DNA of 64,000 nt from G963668655 sp963668655. Lineage in GTDB: Bacteria > Myxococcota_A > SURF-8. Shown one piece after another: positions 1-9,303 of the stretch (positions within the stretch are counted from its first letter, which is position 1; each line of letters opens with the position of its first letter). The notes below the pieces were generated by a model. The model made no database searches. It was not told the DNA's origin and worked only from the letters and a program-made list of their open reading frames with translations. The stretch spans positions 682,001 through 746,000 of the forward strand of contig CAXXPQ010000001.1 of NCBI GenBank assembly GCA_963668655.2, read 5' to 3'. The position numbers were made by a program, and so were the translations under genes.

Positions 1-1
1 G

Positions 2-1087
2 CTGAGCAAGTCGCTGGAGAGGCTGTCGTCCGGTTATCAGATCAACCACGCCTCCGACGACGCCGTGGGCATGGCCGTATCCATGCGTTTCCGAGCGGAA
101 ATCGCTTCCTTGAAGATGGCCTCCCGGAATTCCCAGCAGGCCACCAGCCTGCTCCAGGTGGCGGAAGGAGCGCTGGATCAGCTCGAACTCATCATTATTA
201 GAATGAAGGAACTGGCCACCCAGGCCGCCTCCGGAAACACCGGCTCCGACCGCGCCAAGATCGATCTGGAAGTTTCCGCCCTGGAGGACGAAATCTCCCG
301 TATCGTCGGATATACGCGTTACGACGGCCGCACCCTGCTGGACGGCTCCTTCGGTGCCACGGCGCTCAGCAGCACCGCCCCGGTGGGCCTGACCAACGGA
401 AACGGCATCGAGCACATCGACGTGGCCAACGGCGATGGAGACACGACCTATTTCGTCTCCGCCCTGGATACCACCAGCAATACCATTACCATGTCCGACG
501 GCACCACCTCCCAGCAGCTTTCCTATCCGGAACCCTCGACGATGGGTCCGAACGACAACTTCGAGCTGGACTTCAGCGACTTGGGCGTGAAGCTCATCAT
601 CAACAGCGCCTTCGACGAAACCGGCAGCATCACCGCCGGCACCGCGAGTACCGGCTCGCGTTTTTCCACCGGGGCGACGGGAACGGCCACGTTCCAGATC
701 GGCGACAGAAACGACGCGGACAGCCAGGTCAGCTTCACCCTTCCCGATCTTCAGCTTTCGGCCCTGCTGGCCGGATCTCAACTGGACGTGGATCTCAGCA
801 CCCAGGAAAGCTCGCAGACCGCCGTGGACGACCTGGACACCGCCATCGACTTTCTGGCCGAGAAGCGCGGCGAGGTGGGCGCGCTCATCAACCGTCTGAC
901 CTACGCCAACAGCAATCTGGCCGTTTCCATCGAAAACAAGACGGCCTCGGAATCGGTCATTCGCGACGTGGACATGGCGGCGGAGATGAGCGAATTCACC
1001 AAGCACAACATCCTGATCCAGTCCAACGTCTCCATGCTGGCCCAGGCCAACAACATCCAGCAATCGGTGCTCCAGTTGCTGCAATAA
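2..1087 (+). CDS. fliC: Flagellin, 5' end cut off by the window edge
   Basis: Structural subunit of the flagellar filament, exported through the flagellar type III apparatus and polymerised outside the cell. The reading frame is open from base 2, so the first 25-30 codons lie outside the window; the GTG at 65 is an internal valine, not the start. The N-terminal helical domain (LSKSLERLSSGYQINHASDD, then the SLLQVAEGALDQ and MKELATQAASGN segments) and the C-terminal helices (ENKTASESVIRDVDMAAEMS, ending SVLQLLQ) are classic flagellin D0/D1. The middle, roughly residues 110-255 of the visible part, is a short variable surface domain. It is clearly paralogous to the next gene, with matching termini and a diverged centre. 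Confidence 0.96.
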   Translation: MSKSLERLSSGYQINHASDDAVGMAVSMRFRAEIASLKMASRNSQQATSLLQVAEGALDQLELIIIRMKELATQAASGNTGSDRAKIDLEVSALEDEISRIVGYTRYDGRTLLDGSFGATALSSTAPVGLTNGNGIEHIDVANGDGDTTYFVSALDTTSNTITMSDGTTSQQLSYPEPSTMGPNDNFELDFSDLGVKLIINSAFDETGSITAGTASTGSRFSTGATGTATFQIGDRNDADSQVSFTLPDLQLSALLAGSQLDVDLSTQESSQTAVDDLDTAIDFLAEKRGEVGALINRLTYANSNLAVSIENKTASESVIRDVDMAAEMSEFTKHNILIQSNVSMLAQANNIQQSVLQLLQ

Positions 1088-1094
1088 GGCCAGG

Positions 1095-1112
1095 GGGGCC
1101 TCTTGGCCCCTT
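1095..1112 (+). terminator. Possible weak terminator after first flagellin
   Basis: GGGGCC-TCTT-GGCCCC is a perfect 6-bp stem with a 4-nt loop starting 8 bases after the stop codon. It is followed by only two T residues, so intrinsic termination is uncertain. Confidence 0.45.
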
Positions 1113-1550
1113 GACCGGATCTTTAAGATAAGAATCCGGATCGGCGGCTGCGCCGGCGAAAGGGGGGAGCGCGGACGCTGATTCGTTAATAATGCCTGTA
1201 TTATCAGGTAGATGAAAGATCTTTGACAAGTTGGACGGTGTACTTGGAAACTCGGACTTTCCCGATCTTGAAGGAAGGCCGGACGTTTTTTCTCAAGAAC
1301 CCTCCCCGAACGGTCGAATGGTTGTCGCGGAAGTTGAAAACGCGATCATTGACAGTCAACACGGAATCGACAGCGGCCATCGCGCGGGAAAGGAGGAGAC
1401 GGAGGAAAAGCGCACGGGCCGGGGCTGCGGCAAGGCCCGGACTTCGCCGGCCGCCGACGGGCATCGATCGTCGGAACGTTCTTTACAATATTTCTGTTTG
1501 TCTTCATTTACTGAGACCTAAAGGGCAAGGACGCCCGTCAGGAAACTTTC
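1113..1550. other. Long intergenic leader between the two flagellin genes
   Basis: About 440 bp without a convincing gene. Two overlapping plus-strand frames are open here (1223-1567 and 1231-1521), but neither has a good ribosome site or a recognisable protein. CCGGAT (1115-1120) and ATCCGG (1134-1139) can pair. I found no clear sigma-28 or sigma-54 site. The second flagellin probably has its own promoter here, because a single-flagellin readthrough would not need this length. Confidence 0.4.
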
Positions 1551-1563
1551 AAGGAGGAAAGTC

Positions 1564-2733
1564 ATGAGTTTCAGAATCCAGAACAACATCTCCGCAATGA
1601 ATTCGCTTCGCAATCTCAACCGCGCCGAATCCGACATGGGAAAGTCGCTGCAGCGGTTGTCGTCCGGCTATCGCATCAACAGCGCGGCCGATGACGCGGC
1701 CGGTATGGCGTCGTCCATGCGTTTCCGTGGGGAAATCTCCTCTCTGAAACAGGCCAGCCGCAACGCGTCGGAAGCCACCAGTCTGTTGCAGGTGGCGGAA
1801 GGAGCCATCGGCGAGATCAACCTCATCCTCAACCGGATGAAGGAACTGGCCACCCAGGCCGCTTCCGGTAACGCCGGAAACGACTTGGCCAAGATCCAGG
1901 CGGAAAACACCCAGCTGATCGCTGAAATCGATCGTATCTCGGGATTTACCGAGTACAACGGCGCCTCGCTCCTGAACGGCTCCTACGGATCGGTTTCTCT
2001 CAGCACCAGCACCAACGGCTTCACCAACGCCAACGGTGTGGAGAAGATCGACGTGACCAACGCGCGTCAGAACTCCATCTACTACGTCTCCGCCGTCAGC
2101 GCCACGGCCAAGACCATGACGATCTCGGAGTACGACTCCACCGCCGGCGCCACCACCACGAGCCAGACGGTGGATCTGACCGACGCCATGGCCAACACGG
2201 ACGTGAACACGGACGTGGAACTGAACTTCGGCTCCCTGGGCCTGAAGGTCACCGTGAACGCCGACTTCGACGTCACCGACTACACGGCGGGCGATCAGAC
2301 CTCGGGTTCGCGCTTCGACACCCAGGCGGCGCTGGGACAGGCCGCGTTCCAGATCGGACACAAGAACGACGCCAACAGCAAGTTGCAGTTCAACCTGTCC
2401 GATGTCTCGGCCAGCGGCCTTTCCGTGGACACCGCCAGCCTGGCTTCCCAGTCCTCGGCGCAGTCGGCGCTGACCTCGATCACCAACGCCATCGACACCC
2501 TGTCCAGCCGGCGTGGTGACATCGGCGCCTTGATGAACCGGCTCTCCTACGCCCAATCCAACCTCGCGTCCACCATCGAGAACAAGACGGCTTCCGATTC
2601 CGTCATCCGCGATGTGGACATGGCCGGCGAGATGAGCACGTTCACCAAGAACCAGATCCTGGTCCAGGCCGGCACCGCCATGCTGGCCCAGGCGAATCAG
2701 ACGCCGCAGAACGTCTTGTCCCTGATCCGATAA
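1564..2733 (+). CDS. fliC: Flagellin
   Basis: Complete 389-aa filament subunit. The start is fixed by a strong Shine-Dalgarno, AAGGAGG at 1551-1557, six bases before the ATG, giving the normal flagellin N-terminus MSFRIQNNISAMNSLRNLNR. The N-terminal D0/D1 helices cover about residues 1-140 and the C-terminal helices about 290-389, ending in the TMLAQANQTPQNVLSLIR-type tail. Residues 140-290 form the variable outer domain. It has its own strong terminator downstream, so it is probably an independent, highly expressed unit. The tandem copy upstream suggests a filament built from more than one flagellin. Confidence 0.98.
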   Translation: MSFRIQNNISAMNSLRNLNRAESDMGKSLQRLSSGYRINSAADDAAGMASSMRFRGEISSLKQASRNASEATSLLQVAEGAIGEINLILNRMKELATQAASGNAGNDLAKIQAENTQLIAEIDRISGFTEYNGASLLNGSYGSVSLSTSTNGFTNANGVEKIDVTNARQNSIYYVSAVSATAKTMTISEYDSTAGATTTSQTVDLTDAMANTDVNTDVELNFGSLGLKVTVNADFDVTDYTAGDQTSGSRFDTQAALGQAAFQIGHKNDANSKLQFNLSDVSASGLSVDTASLASQSSAQSALTSITNAIDTLSSRRGDIGALMNRLSYAQSNLASTIENKTASDSVIRDVDMAGEMSTFTKNQILVQAGTAMLAQANQTPQNVLSLIR

Positions 2734-2740
2734 ACCTTGC

Positions 2741-2778
2741 TCCGGCGGGGTGCGGATCGCGCCCCGCCGGACTTTGAT
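2741..2778 (+). terminator. Strong hairpin terminator after second flagellin
   Basis: TCCGGCGGGG (2741-2750) pairs perfectly with CCCCGCCGGA (2762-2771) across an 11-nt loop, eight bases after the flagellin stop. A T-containing tract (CTTTGATCCTT) follows. It may act as an attenuator so that flaG, fliD and fliS are expressed at a lower level than flagellin. Confidence 0.75.
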
Positions 2779-2849
2779 CCTTGAAATCAAGCGGCTGGAA
2801 AGCAGGCGGACCGGCCTGCCTTTCGCCGTTTCCAGGAAGAGGTAGACTC

Positions 2850-3233
2850 ATGATTGAGATCACCAAATATCTGAGTTCGACCCAGGGCAATCGGCAGGCC
2901 AAGGCCGTCGATCCGGTGCAGAAAAGCCAGCCCACGGACAACGAGCGTCGTCAGATGGAGGATGTCACGGCCCGGAAGGAAGAGGCCAAGGCGGAAAACA
3001 TGGAGATGGAGGATCTGGAGGATCTTTCGTCGAAGATCAACGAATTTTTCGAAAGCTCCAATCTCCGGTTGAATCTCTCCATCCACAAGGAGACCGATCG
3101 GGTCGTTTCGAAGCTGATTAATCAGGAAAGCGGCGAGGTGGTGCGCGAGTTCCCCCCGAAAGAAATCCTGGACATGATCGTCAGGCTTCGTAAATTGACC
3201 GACAACGGCATTCTGGTGGACGAGCGAACCTGA
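2850..3233 (+). CDS. flaG: FlaG family flagellar protein
   Basis: 127-aa protein of the FlaG family, encoded in many flagellar loci beside flagellin and fliD and linked to filament length or filament-cap function. The C-terminal half has the family signature: LNLSIHKETDRVVSKLI followed by SGEVVREFPPKEILDMIVRL. The N-terminal 60 residues are charged and probably disordered. I chose the ATG at 2850, which follows AGGAAGAGG at 2834-2842. A longer frame from a TTG at 2781 has no support and would include the terminator region. It sits 86 bp upstream of fliD. Confidence 0.9.
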   Translation: MIEITKYLSSTQGNRQAKAVDPVQKSQPTDNERRQMEDVTARKEEAKAENMEMEDLEDLSSKINEFFESSNLRLNLSIHKETDRVVSKLINQESGEVVREFPPKEILDMIVRLRKLTDNGILVDERT

Positions 3234-3319
3234 AAACCGTACACCGTCCGGCCTGTTTCACGGCATCCACGCCGGTCCGGAAAAAGGCCGGTCAACCCCC
3301 ATGAGACGGGAGCAACGCG

Positions 3320-6300
3320 ATGCAGTACATCTCCGGACTGTCGTCGGGAATCGACTGGCGCAACATGATCGATCAGATGATCGCCGTCGATCATCAGGTG
3401 GTGGACAACCTGACCACCCAGCGCAGCGGACTGGAAAGCAAACAGAAAGCCTGGCAGGAAATCAACACGAAGCTGTCGGCGCTGAAGAGCGCGGCCGAAA
3501 AGCTTCGTGATCTTGACAACTTCAGCGTGTTCACCACCGCGCTGAGCTCCAATTCCAGCACGGACGCGGAAGACATTCTGTCCGCCGCCGTGGGGTCCGG
3601 CGCATCCCTGGGAACCTTCGATGTCGTCGTGTCCCAGACCGCCACCTATGAAAAACTGAGTTCCAACAGTTTCGATTCCGTCAGCGACGCCCTGGGACTT
3701 TCCGGGGAATTTCTGCTGGGGGGACAGCGAATCAACATCGCCGCTTCCGACTCGCTCGCCGCCATCCGAACCAAGATCGAGAACGCCAATTCCGGAGACA
3801 CGCCTTCGTCCGTCTCCGCCTCCATCATGACCACTTCAGAGGGCCAGTATCGCCTGGTGCTGACCTCCGACGATTCGGGAGCCGACGGCATCGACATCCG
3901 CGACTCCTCCGCGACGGATCTGGTTCAGGCGCTGGGATTCACGGACAGCAGCACCTCCATCCGCGAGGCCACCAGTTCCGGCGCGCTTTCCGTCTCCTTT
4001 TCCAGCTCCGATACGGCCGTTTCATCGCTTCTGAACCTGACCGCCGCGCCCACGGGAACCGTGACCATCGGCGCCTACGGCGGAATCAGTCTGGATCTTT
4101 CCAAGAGCCTGGAACAGATCAAGGACGACATCAACGCCGCAGCCGGGGCCTCCATCGCCAGCATCGTCCAGGAAGAAGGCGACGACGGCGACACCACCTA
4201 CCAGCTCAAACTGGTGGGAACCAGCTACGCCGACGACGGCAACGTGCTGGAATCGCTGGGGATTCTTTCGGGAGGGCACGGCAGCGTACAGGAAGTGCAT
4301 CAAAGCGACGCTCTGAGCAAAAGCACCGCCGCCGGTGGAGGGGTCATCGACGCTTTCACGTCCTTTTCCCAGATCGACACGGGAAGCGGCCTGAACAACA
4401 TCGCCAACGGAGACACCATCACTCTTTCCGGCGTGGACCACAGCGGAAACACCTTCTCGGATACGTTCACCATCACCAATGCCGCCGGCACCACGGTGGG
4501 AGATCTGCTGACGGAGATCGAATCCCTGTTCGCCGGCGCGGGCAGCTCCGTCACCGCATCCGTGGACGCCAGCGGTAAAATCACCGTTACCGACGACACC
4601 GGCGGCGACAGCCAGCTGAGTCTGAATCTGGTGGCCAACAACGAAGGCGGAGGCACCCTGGATTTCGGAGAAATCGAGGCCGTCACCGACGGACGCGCCA
4701 TGCAGGTGCAGGCGGGACGGAACGCCGTGCTCACCGTGGACGGCGTGCGTCTGGAACGGGAATCCAATTCCGTGGACGACGCCATCGCGGGGGTGACGCT
4801 GAACCTCGCCAAGGCCGACAGCAGCACCGTCACCGTGAGCATCGACCGCGATAAAAGCGAAATCACGGGGATGGCCAACAGTTTCGTAAAAGGATACAAC
4901 TCGGTGGCGAGCTGGATTCGGGAGCAGACCAAGTACGACGAGGAAACGGAGTCCACCGGCGGGCCGCTTTTCGGGGACAGCACGCTCACCAACGTCCAGA
5001 CCCAGTTGCTGAATCTGGTCATCAATACGGTGGACGGCGCGTCGTCGTCGCTCAACACGCTGGCGGCGGCGGGAATCAGCTTGCAGGAAGACGGCCAGCT
5101 CGAACTGGACAGCACCAAATTCCAGGGATACATCGACACCGATTTCCAGAACCTGACCCGACTTTTCGCGGCCCAGGGCAGCGGATCCATCGGATCCATC
5201 GAATACATGTCCTATTCCCGGGACACCAAGGCGGGCGCCTACGACGTGAACATCACCCAGGTGGCTGAACAGGCCTCCGCCACCGGTTCCGTCGATCTGA
5301 GTTCCGGCATCGCGGGCGCGGAGACGCTGACCCTGACCGACAAAGTCACCGGCCAGGTGGCCGTGGTGGAGATCGAATCCGGCTGGACCACCGACGCCAT
5401 CGTCAACGCCATCAACTCGGAAATGGCCCGGAATTATACCCACGTCCTCACCGAGGGGGGCGCGGGAAACACGATCGTCGGCGGGGGGAGCATCACCAGT
5501 TCCACCAAATTAAACCTGATCGACACCACCGGCGGCGGGAACGATCTTTCCAACGGCGACCGCATCACTTTTTCCGGAACGAAACGCAACGGGATCGAGG
5601 TTCAGGGTTTCTTCGAAATCACGGACGTGGCCGATCAGACCGTGGGAGATCTCCTGGAAAACATCGAGCAGATTCTGGGCGACGAGGTGGACGCCACCAT
5701 CGACACGAGCGGACACATTGTCATCACGGACAAGACCAGCGGTATGAGCCAGATCTCGCTCAACCTCGGGTACGTGGGAGATGGCAGCCTGTCCTTAGGC
5801 TCCGTGGACACCAGTACCACCGGACGCTATGCCATCGATATCACGGCGGAAAACGACGGGTCCGGACATGTGACGCTGCGTCATGACGATTACGGATCGG
5901 CCGCCGGATACACCGTGGCATCCGCCAACGGATTTCTGGGAATCACCAGTCAGGAATACGTCGGGCAGGACGTGGCGGGAACCATCAACGGCGAGTTGGC
6001 CACCGGATCGGGGCAGGTGCTTTCCGGAAATTCCGGCTCCAACAACATCGACGGACTGGTGATGAAATACACCGGGACGGCGACGGGAAACGTGGGAACC
6101 CTCTCCATGACCCTGGGTTTCGGGGAGGATCTGGAACGCATTCTATACGGCTTCACGGATCCGTATTCGGGCTTGATCGACGCCAAGAACGAAGGATACG
6201 ACAGCTCCATCGACTCGATCAACGAACAGATCGATCGCATGGAAAGCCGGTTGCAACTTCGCCGGCAGACGTTGGTAAACCAGTTTCTGGCCATGGAAAA

Positions 6301-6361
6301 AATGATGAATACGCTTCAGAGCCAGGGGTCGTGGCTTTCGGCCCAGCTCTCGAACATGTAG
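3320..6361 (+). CDS. fliD: Flagellar filament cap protein FliD, unusually long
   Basis: Forms the cap at the tip of the growing filament and helps flagellin fold into place. The N-terminal FliD domain (MQYISGLSSGIDWRNMIDQM, residues 1-100) and the C-terminal coiled-coil (residues 970-1013, MEKMMNTLQSQGSWLSAQL) are diagnostic. The central signature around residues 470-515 (LTVDGVRLERESNSVDDAI, then GVTLNLAKAD) is also typical. At 1013 aa it is about twice the usual 450-650. Much of the extra length is two related modules of about 100 aa at roughly residues 348-450 and 728-826, each with a GDTITLSG/GDRITFSG start, a TVGDLL segment and a SQ(L/I)SLNL end. GGGAG at 3305-3309 precedes the ATG. Confidence 0.96.
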   Translation: MQYISGLSSGIDWRNMIDQMIAVDHQVVDNLTTQRSGLESKQKAWQEINTKLSALKSAAEKLRDLDNFSVFTTALSSNSSTDAEDILSAAVGSGASLGTFDVVVSQTATYEKLSSNSFDSVSDALGLSGEFLLGGQRINIAASDSLAAIRTKIENANSGDTPSSVSASIMTTSEGQYRLVLTSDDSGADGIDIRDSSATDLVQALGFTDSSTSIREATSSGALSVSFSSSDTAVSSLLNLTAAPTGTVTIGAYGGISLDLSKSLEQIKDDINAAAGASIASIVQEEGDDGDTTYQLKLVGTSYADDGNVLESLGILSGGHGSVQEVHQSDALSKSTAAGGGVIDAFTSFSQIDTGSGLNNIANGDTITLSGVDHSGNTFSDTFTITNAAGTTVGDLLTEIESLFAGAGSSVTASVDASGKITVTDDTGGDSQLSLNLVANNEGGGTLDFGEIEAVTDGRAMQVQAGRNAVLTVDGVRLERESNSVDDAIAGVTLNLAKADSSTVTVSIDRDKSEITGMANSFVKGYNSVASWIREQTKYDEETESTGGPLFGDSTLTNVQTQLLNLVINTVDGASSSLNTLAAAGISLQEDGQLELDSTKFQGYIDTDFQNLTRLFAAQGSGSIGSIEYMSYSRDTKAGAYDVNITQVAEQASATGSVDLSSGIAGAETLTLTDKVTGQVAVVEIESGWTTDAIVNAINSEMARNYTHVLTEGGAGNTIVGGGSITSSTKLNLIDTTGGGNDLSNGDRITFSGTKRNGIEVQGFFEITDVADQTVGDLLENIEQILGDEVDATIDTSGHIVITDKTSGMSQISLNLGYVGDGSLSLGSVDTSTTGRYAIDITAENDGSGHVTLRHDDYGSAAGYTVASANGFLGITSQEYVGQDVAGTINGELATGSGQVLSGNSGSNNIDGLVMKYTGTATGNVGTLSMTLGFGEDLERILYGFTDPYSGLIDAKNEGYDSSIDSINEQIDRMESRLQLRRQTLVNQFLAMEKMMNTLQSQGSWLSAQLSNM

Positions 6362-6395
6362 CGGCGGCGATGGAGATCGCGTAAAGGAGCGAACG

Positions 6396-6863
6396 ATGGC
6401 GGCGAATCCTTATTCCAAGTACAAAAAAATGCAGGTGGAAACCACCGATCCCGTACGCCTGGTGATTATGCTGTACGACGGCGCCGTCAAGGCCCTGCGG
6501 CTGGCCATGAAGTACGCGCGGGAAAAGGATTTCGAGAAAAAGGGGCGGGAAATGATGCGCGCCCACGATATTATTTTCGAACTCCTGTCCACCCTGGATC
6601 GCGAAAACGGTGGAGAGATCGCCAAGAATCTGGAATCGCTGTATGTTTACATGCTACGCGGCATCCTGGAATCCAACGCCAGCAACGATTTCGGAAAGAT
6701 GGAGGAGATCATCGGCCATCTGGAAACCCTGAACGACGGCTGGCGCGCCCTGGCGAGGCAGCGCGGCGCGGAAACGTCGGCCGTGAACCGGGAAGAGACC
6801 GGCGGAACGAAAAAAGCGGGCACGGAAAGTCTTCTGAACGCTTACTCGGGGAAAACGTTGTGA
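6396..6863 (+). CDS. fliS: Flagellin export chaperone FliS
   Basis: 155-aa cytoplasmic chaperone that binds the C-terminus of flagellin and stops it polymerising before export. The N-terminus NPYSKYKKMQVETTDPVRLVIMLYDGAVKAL is the FliS signature (Y-x(4)-v-x-T-x(2)-p-x-k-L-i-x-m-L-Y-d-g). The last 35 residues extend beyond the usual 125-135-aa family length and are low complexity. AAGGAG at 6384-6389 sits six bases before the ATG. The stop codon overlaps the GTG of the next gene, so translation of the pair is coupled. Confidence 0.95.
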   Translation: MAANPYSKYKKMQVETTDPVRLVIMLYDGAVKALRLAMKYAREKDFEKKGREMMRAHDIIFELLSTLDRENGGEIAKNLESLYVYMLRGILESNASNDFGKMEEIIGHLETLNDGWRALARQRGAETSAVNREETGGTKKAGTESLLNAYSGKTL

Positions 6864-7294
6864 AAGCGGCGCCGAAAGATCTGAAAAGGAGCGAGTTTTT
6901 CAAGCAGCTCGTTCACTTTTTCGAAGCCTACCTGGTCCTGACCCGTCAGGTTCGGGACAATGTGGAAGCGGGCGAAGTGGAGCGGGTGGCCCGTTTCCTG
7001 GTGCTGCGCCAGGAAACCATCGAGCGCATCGAAGCGCTTCAGAAACTCTTCCCGAAACACCTGGAAATTCCCATCGAAAAGGAAAATAACGGCGAAGTTT
7101 TCGAGCTTCGGGAACGTTTGCGCAGCATCGTGACCGATTGCCTGACGGTGGAACGGAACCTGGAGCCGAAAATGAAGGCCTTGAAGGAAAACAGTCGTCG
7201 CGAGGCGGAGACCATCGCCAGCCGCACGCGCGGCATTCGCGGTTACACGCAGTACGCCGACCGCCGCGCCCGCTACATCCAGCAGCATAAGTAG
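6860..7294 (+). CDS. FliT-like small helical protein, putative flagellar chaperone
   Basis: 144-aa, charged, predicted all-helical protein without signal peptide or membrane segment. The GTG start overlaps the fliS stop (GTGA), which implies translational coupling and makes a flagellar role likely. In many bacteria the gene directly after fliS is fliT, an export chaperone for FliD. Size and helical character fit, but I see no sequence motif that proves FliT, and FlgN-like or novel chaperones would look the same. The C-terminal 30 residues are basic (RTRGIRGYTQYADRRARY). Confidence 0.6.
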   Translation: MKAAPKDLKRSEFFKQLVHFFEAYLVLTRQVRDNVEAGEVERVARFLVLRQETIERIEALQKLFPKHLEIPIEKENNGEVFELRERLRSIVTDCLTVERNLEPKMKALKENSRREAETIASRTRGIRGYTQYADRRARYIQQHK

Positions 7295-7550
7295 AAGGCA
7301 ACCTCTAAAAATACATATTCCGTTGCGAACGAATTTTTTCGATATGGATCTTTTCCTCCTTTCTCGACGTATCTGGTTGATATGCCTGCTATTGTTTTTT
7401 CCTTTCTTGATGGAGCAGTTCCCGAAACCGGAGAGACTTTCCGCCTGATGAAAGGAAACCTTGCGGCCGGAGGCAGAACACGGCCCGTGGGTGTTTTCCT
7501 CCGCCCGGAAAGAGCGCAGGCTGCGATTTTCGTTCACTGCGTTTTTCGTC
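7295..7550. other. Intergenic region after the flagellar cluster
   Basis: No supportable gene. A hairpin at 7469-7502 pairs GGAGG and AGAACAC with GTGTTTT and CCTCC around GGCCCGTGG, with one bulge and one G-U type pair. A 65-codon open frame at 7382-7579 has no ribosome site and overlaps the promoter of the next gene, so I do not call it. Confidence 0.35.
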
Positions 7551-7580
7551 TTGTCCGAGGCGAATGCGTTATGGTATAAA
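7551..7580 (+). promoter_or_regulatory. Sigma-70-type promoter of the lipase lipoprotein, possibly leaderless
   Basis: TTGTCC (7551-7556), an 18-base spacer and TATAAA (7575-7580). The start codon of the gene is at 7587, where transcription would begin, and there is no Shine-Dalgarno between. If the promoter is used, the message has no 5' leader. Confidence 0.5.
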
Positions 7581-7586
7581 AATAGT

Positions 7587-9197
7587 ATGAAAAGAAAACA
7601 CGCATGGAGCGCCGCCCTCCTCATGGCGGTGGTGGGGTTGATGCTTCTGGCCTGCTCGTCCGACGACGTGGCCGGAAACGGGGACACGGATTTTTCCGAA
7701 TTTCCCGATGACGGCGACCTGGAAACCGACGACTGGACGCCCATGGACGGCGACGAGGACGCGGACATGGATACGGAGCCGGACGGCGAACAACCGCCGG
7801 GCGACGAAGACACGACGGACGGCGACGCGGATCCGGACCTGGACGCCGAGCCCGAGCCGGAACTGGAGCCCGAGCCCGAGCCGGACATGGAACCGGAGGC
7901 CGAACCGGAGCCGGAACCCGAGATGGAACCCGAGGCGGAGGAGGAATCCGAACCGCCGGTGACCTGCCAGGCCACGGACGATCCCCTGGATTTCGTTTCG
8001 CTTTTGGCTTTCCCCGAACTGCGTGGTTCGGCCTATGCCTACGAGGGGGAAATCTCGGACGCCTGCCAGGCGGACGGATTTCTCGTGGCGGGCGCGAAGG
8101 GGATGGAAGTTTCCTTCACCCTGAGTTTCCGAAGCCTGGACCGTCCCCTGGTGGGGCGGCTGCTCATCACCGACGTGGCCGGCGCTTCCGGACGGCGGGA
8201 GCCGGTGGTGCTGTTCGACGAAACCATGAGCTTCCCCCTGGCTCCGGTCAACGCCACGTTCACCCTGCCGTATTCCGGCGAGTTTCTGGTGGCGGTTTCC
8301 GGGAAGGATCTGGAAAGCACGGGACTGTACGGCTTCGAGGCACAGTGCGTGAGCAACTGCACGCGGCGCTTCACCCGTCATCCCGTTGTGCTGATGCACG
8401 GCATGGCGGGTTGGGATACCACCCTGGGATTCTACAACTATTTCCTGGGCGTGGAAGACGACTTGGTGGAGCGCGGATACAACGTCCACGTCACCGAAGT
8501 GGCCATGTTCAACGACTCGATTTACCGCGCCAACGAGATTGAATCCCAACTGATGGATATCCTTACGGAAACGGGTGCCCGCAAGATCGATATCATCGCC
8601 CACAGCCAGGGCGGCATCGACGCCCGGCACTTCATCAGCGGCATGGGGCACCCGGATGACGTGGCGGTGGTGGCTATGGTGGCCACGCCCAACCGGGGTG
8701 TGATCCTGGGCGATATGGTGCTCGGCACCGTCCAGGGCGTCAGCCGGGAGGTGATCGCCTCCATCGTGGACTTCTTCGGCAATCTCCTGGACGGCAGCGA
8801 CAGCGACATCGAGGCGGCCCTGGCCCAGATCTCGGTGGAGCAGATGGAAGAGCATTTCAATCCGGAGCATCCGGACGTACCCGGGGTGGAATACTGGTCC
8901 TGGGCGGGCCTGACCTGCGGCATGCTGGACTTCAGCTGCCGGGGCGACCATGGTGGCGAATGGGTCAACCCGGCCATGAGCCTGACCTTCGGCCTCATCA
9001 ACATGGAGGGCGAAGACCACATCGGGTACGGTCCCAACGACGGCATGGTGCCGTTGAACAGTGCCCGCTACGGCGAATTCATGGGGACCGTCAACGCCGA
9101 CCACGCAGATGAAATCGGCCAGTTGAAGACGGGCGACTTCGACCATAAAGCCTTCTATCGGGACATCGCCGACCTGATCTACGTCCGCGGTTTCTAA
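7587..9197 (+). CDS. Lipoprotein with family I lipase-like alpha/beta hydrolase domain
   Basis: 536 aa. The signal peptide ends in the lipobox LMLLAC (lipidated Cys23), then come about 100 residues of DGD and EPE acidic linker. The C-terminal half from residue 265 (HPVVLMHGMAGWD) matches secreted triacylglycerol lipases of the Pseudomonas/Burkholderia type. The nucleophile elbow is AHSQGG (Ser340), with candidate Asp485 in NDGMVPL and His506 in NADHADEIGQ, the usual order. It probably hydrolyses lipid esters at the cell surface or in the outer membrane. I see no lipase-specific foldase (LipB/Lif) beside it. The ATG at 7587 gives the signal peptide; an earlier in-frame start at 7461 would bury it. 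Confidence 0.85.
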   Translation: MKRKHAWSAALLMAVVGLMLLACSSDDVAGNGDTDFSEFPDDGDLETDDWTPMDGDEDADMDTEPDGEQPPGDEDTTDGDADPDLDAEPEPELEPEPEPDMEPEAEPEPEPEMEPEAEEESEPPVTCQATDDPLDFVSLLAFPELRGSAYAYEGEISDACQADGFLVAGAKGMEVSFTLSFRSLDRPLVGRLLITDVAGASGRREPVVLFDETMSFPLAPVNATFTLPYSGEFLVAVSGKDLESTGLYGFEAQCVSNCTRRFTRHPVVLMHGMAGWDTTLGFYNYFLGVEDDLVERGYNVHVTEVAMFNDSIYRANEIESQLMDILTETGARKIDIIAHSQGGIDARHFISGMGHPDDVAVVAMVATPNRGVILGDMVLGTVQGVSREVIASIVDFFGNLLDGSDSDIEAALAQISVEQMEEHFNPEHPDVPGVEYWSWAGLTCGMLDFSCRGDHGGEWVNPAMSLTFGLINMEGEDHIGYGPNDGMVPLNSARYGEFMGTVNADHADEIGQLKTGDFDHKAFYRDIADLIYVRGF

Positions 9198-9303
9198 GTC
9201 TTTTTCCGCTTCGGCGGCCGATCCCGGCCGCGCCGTATCCCGCACCCGAAAATTCGCTTCAAAATTAATCCGTTTTTCCGGAATAGGATGTGTCTTTCCG
9301 TAA

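Noticed and set aside
1223..1567. Small genes between the two flagellins
   Set aside because: Two overlapping open frames, no ribosome site, no recognisable protein; one overlaps the flagellin start.
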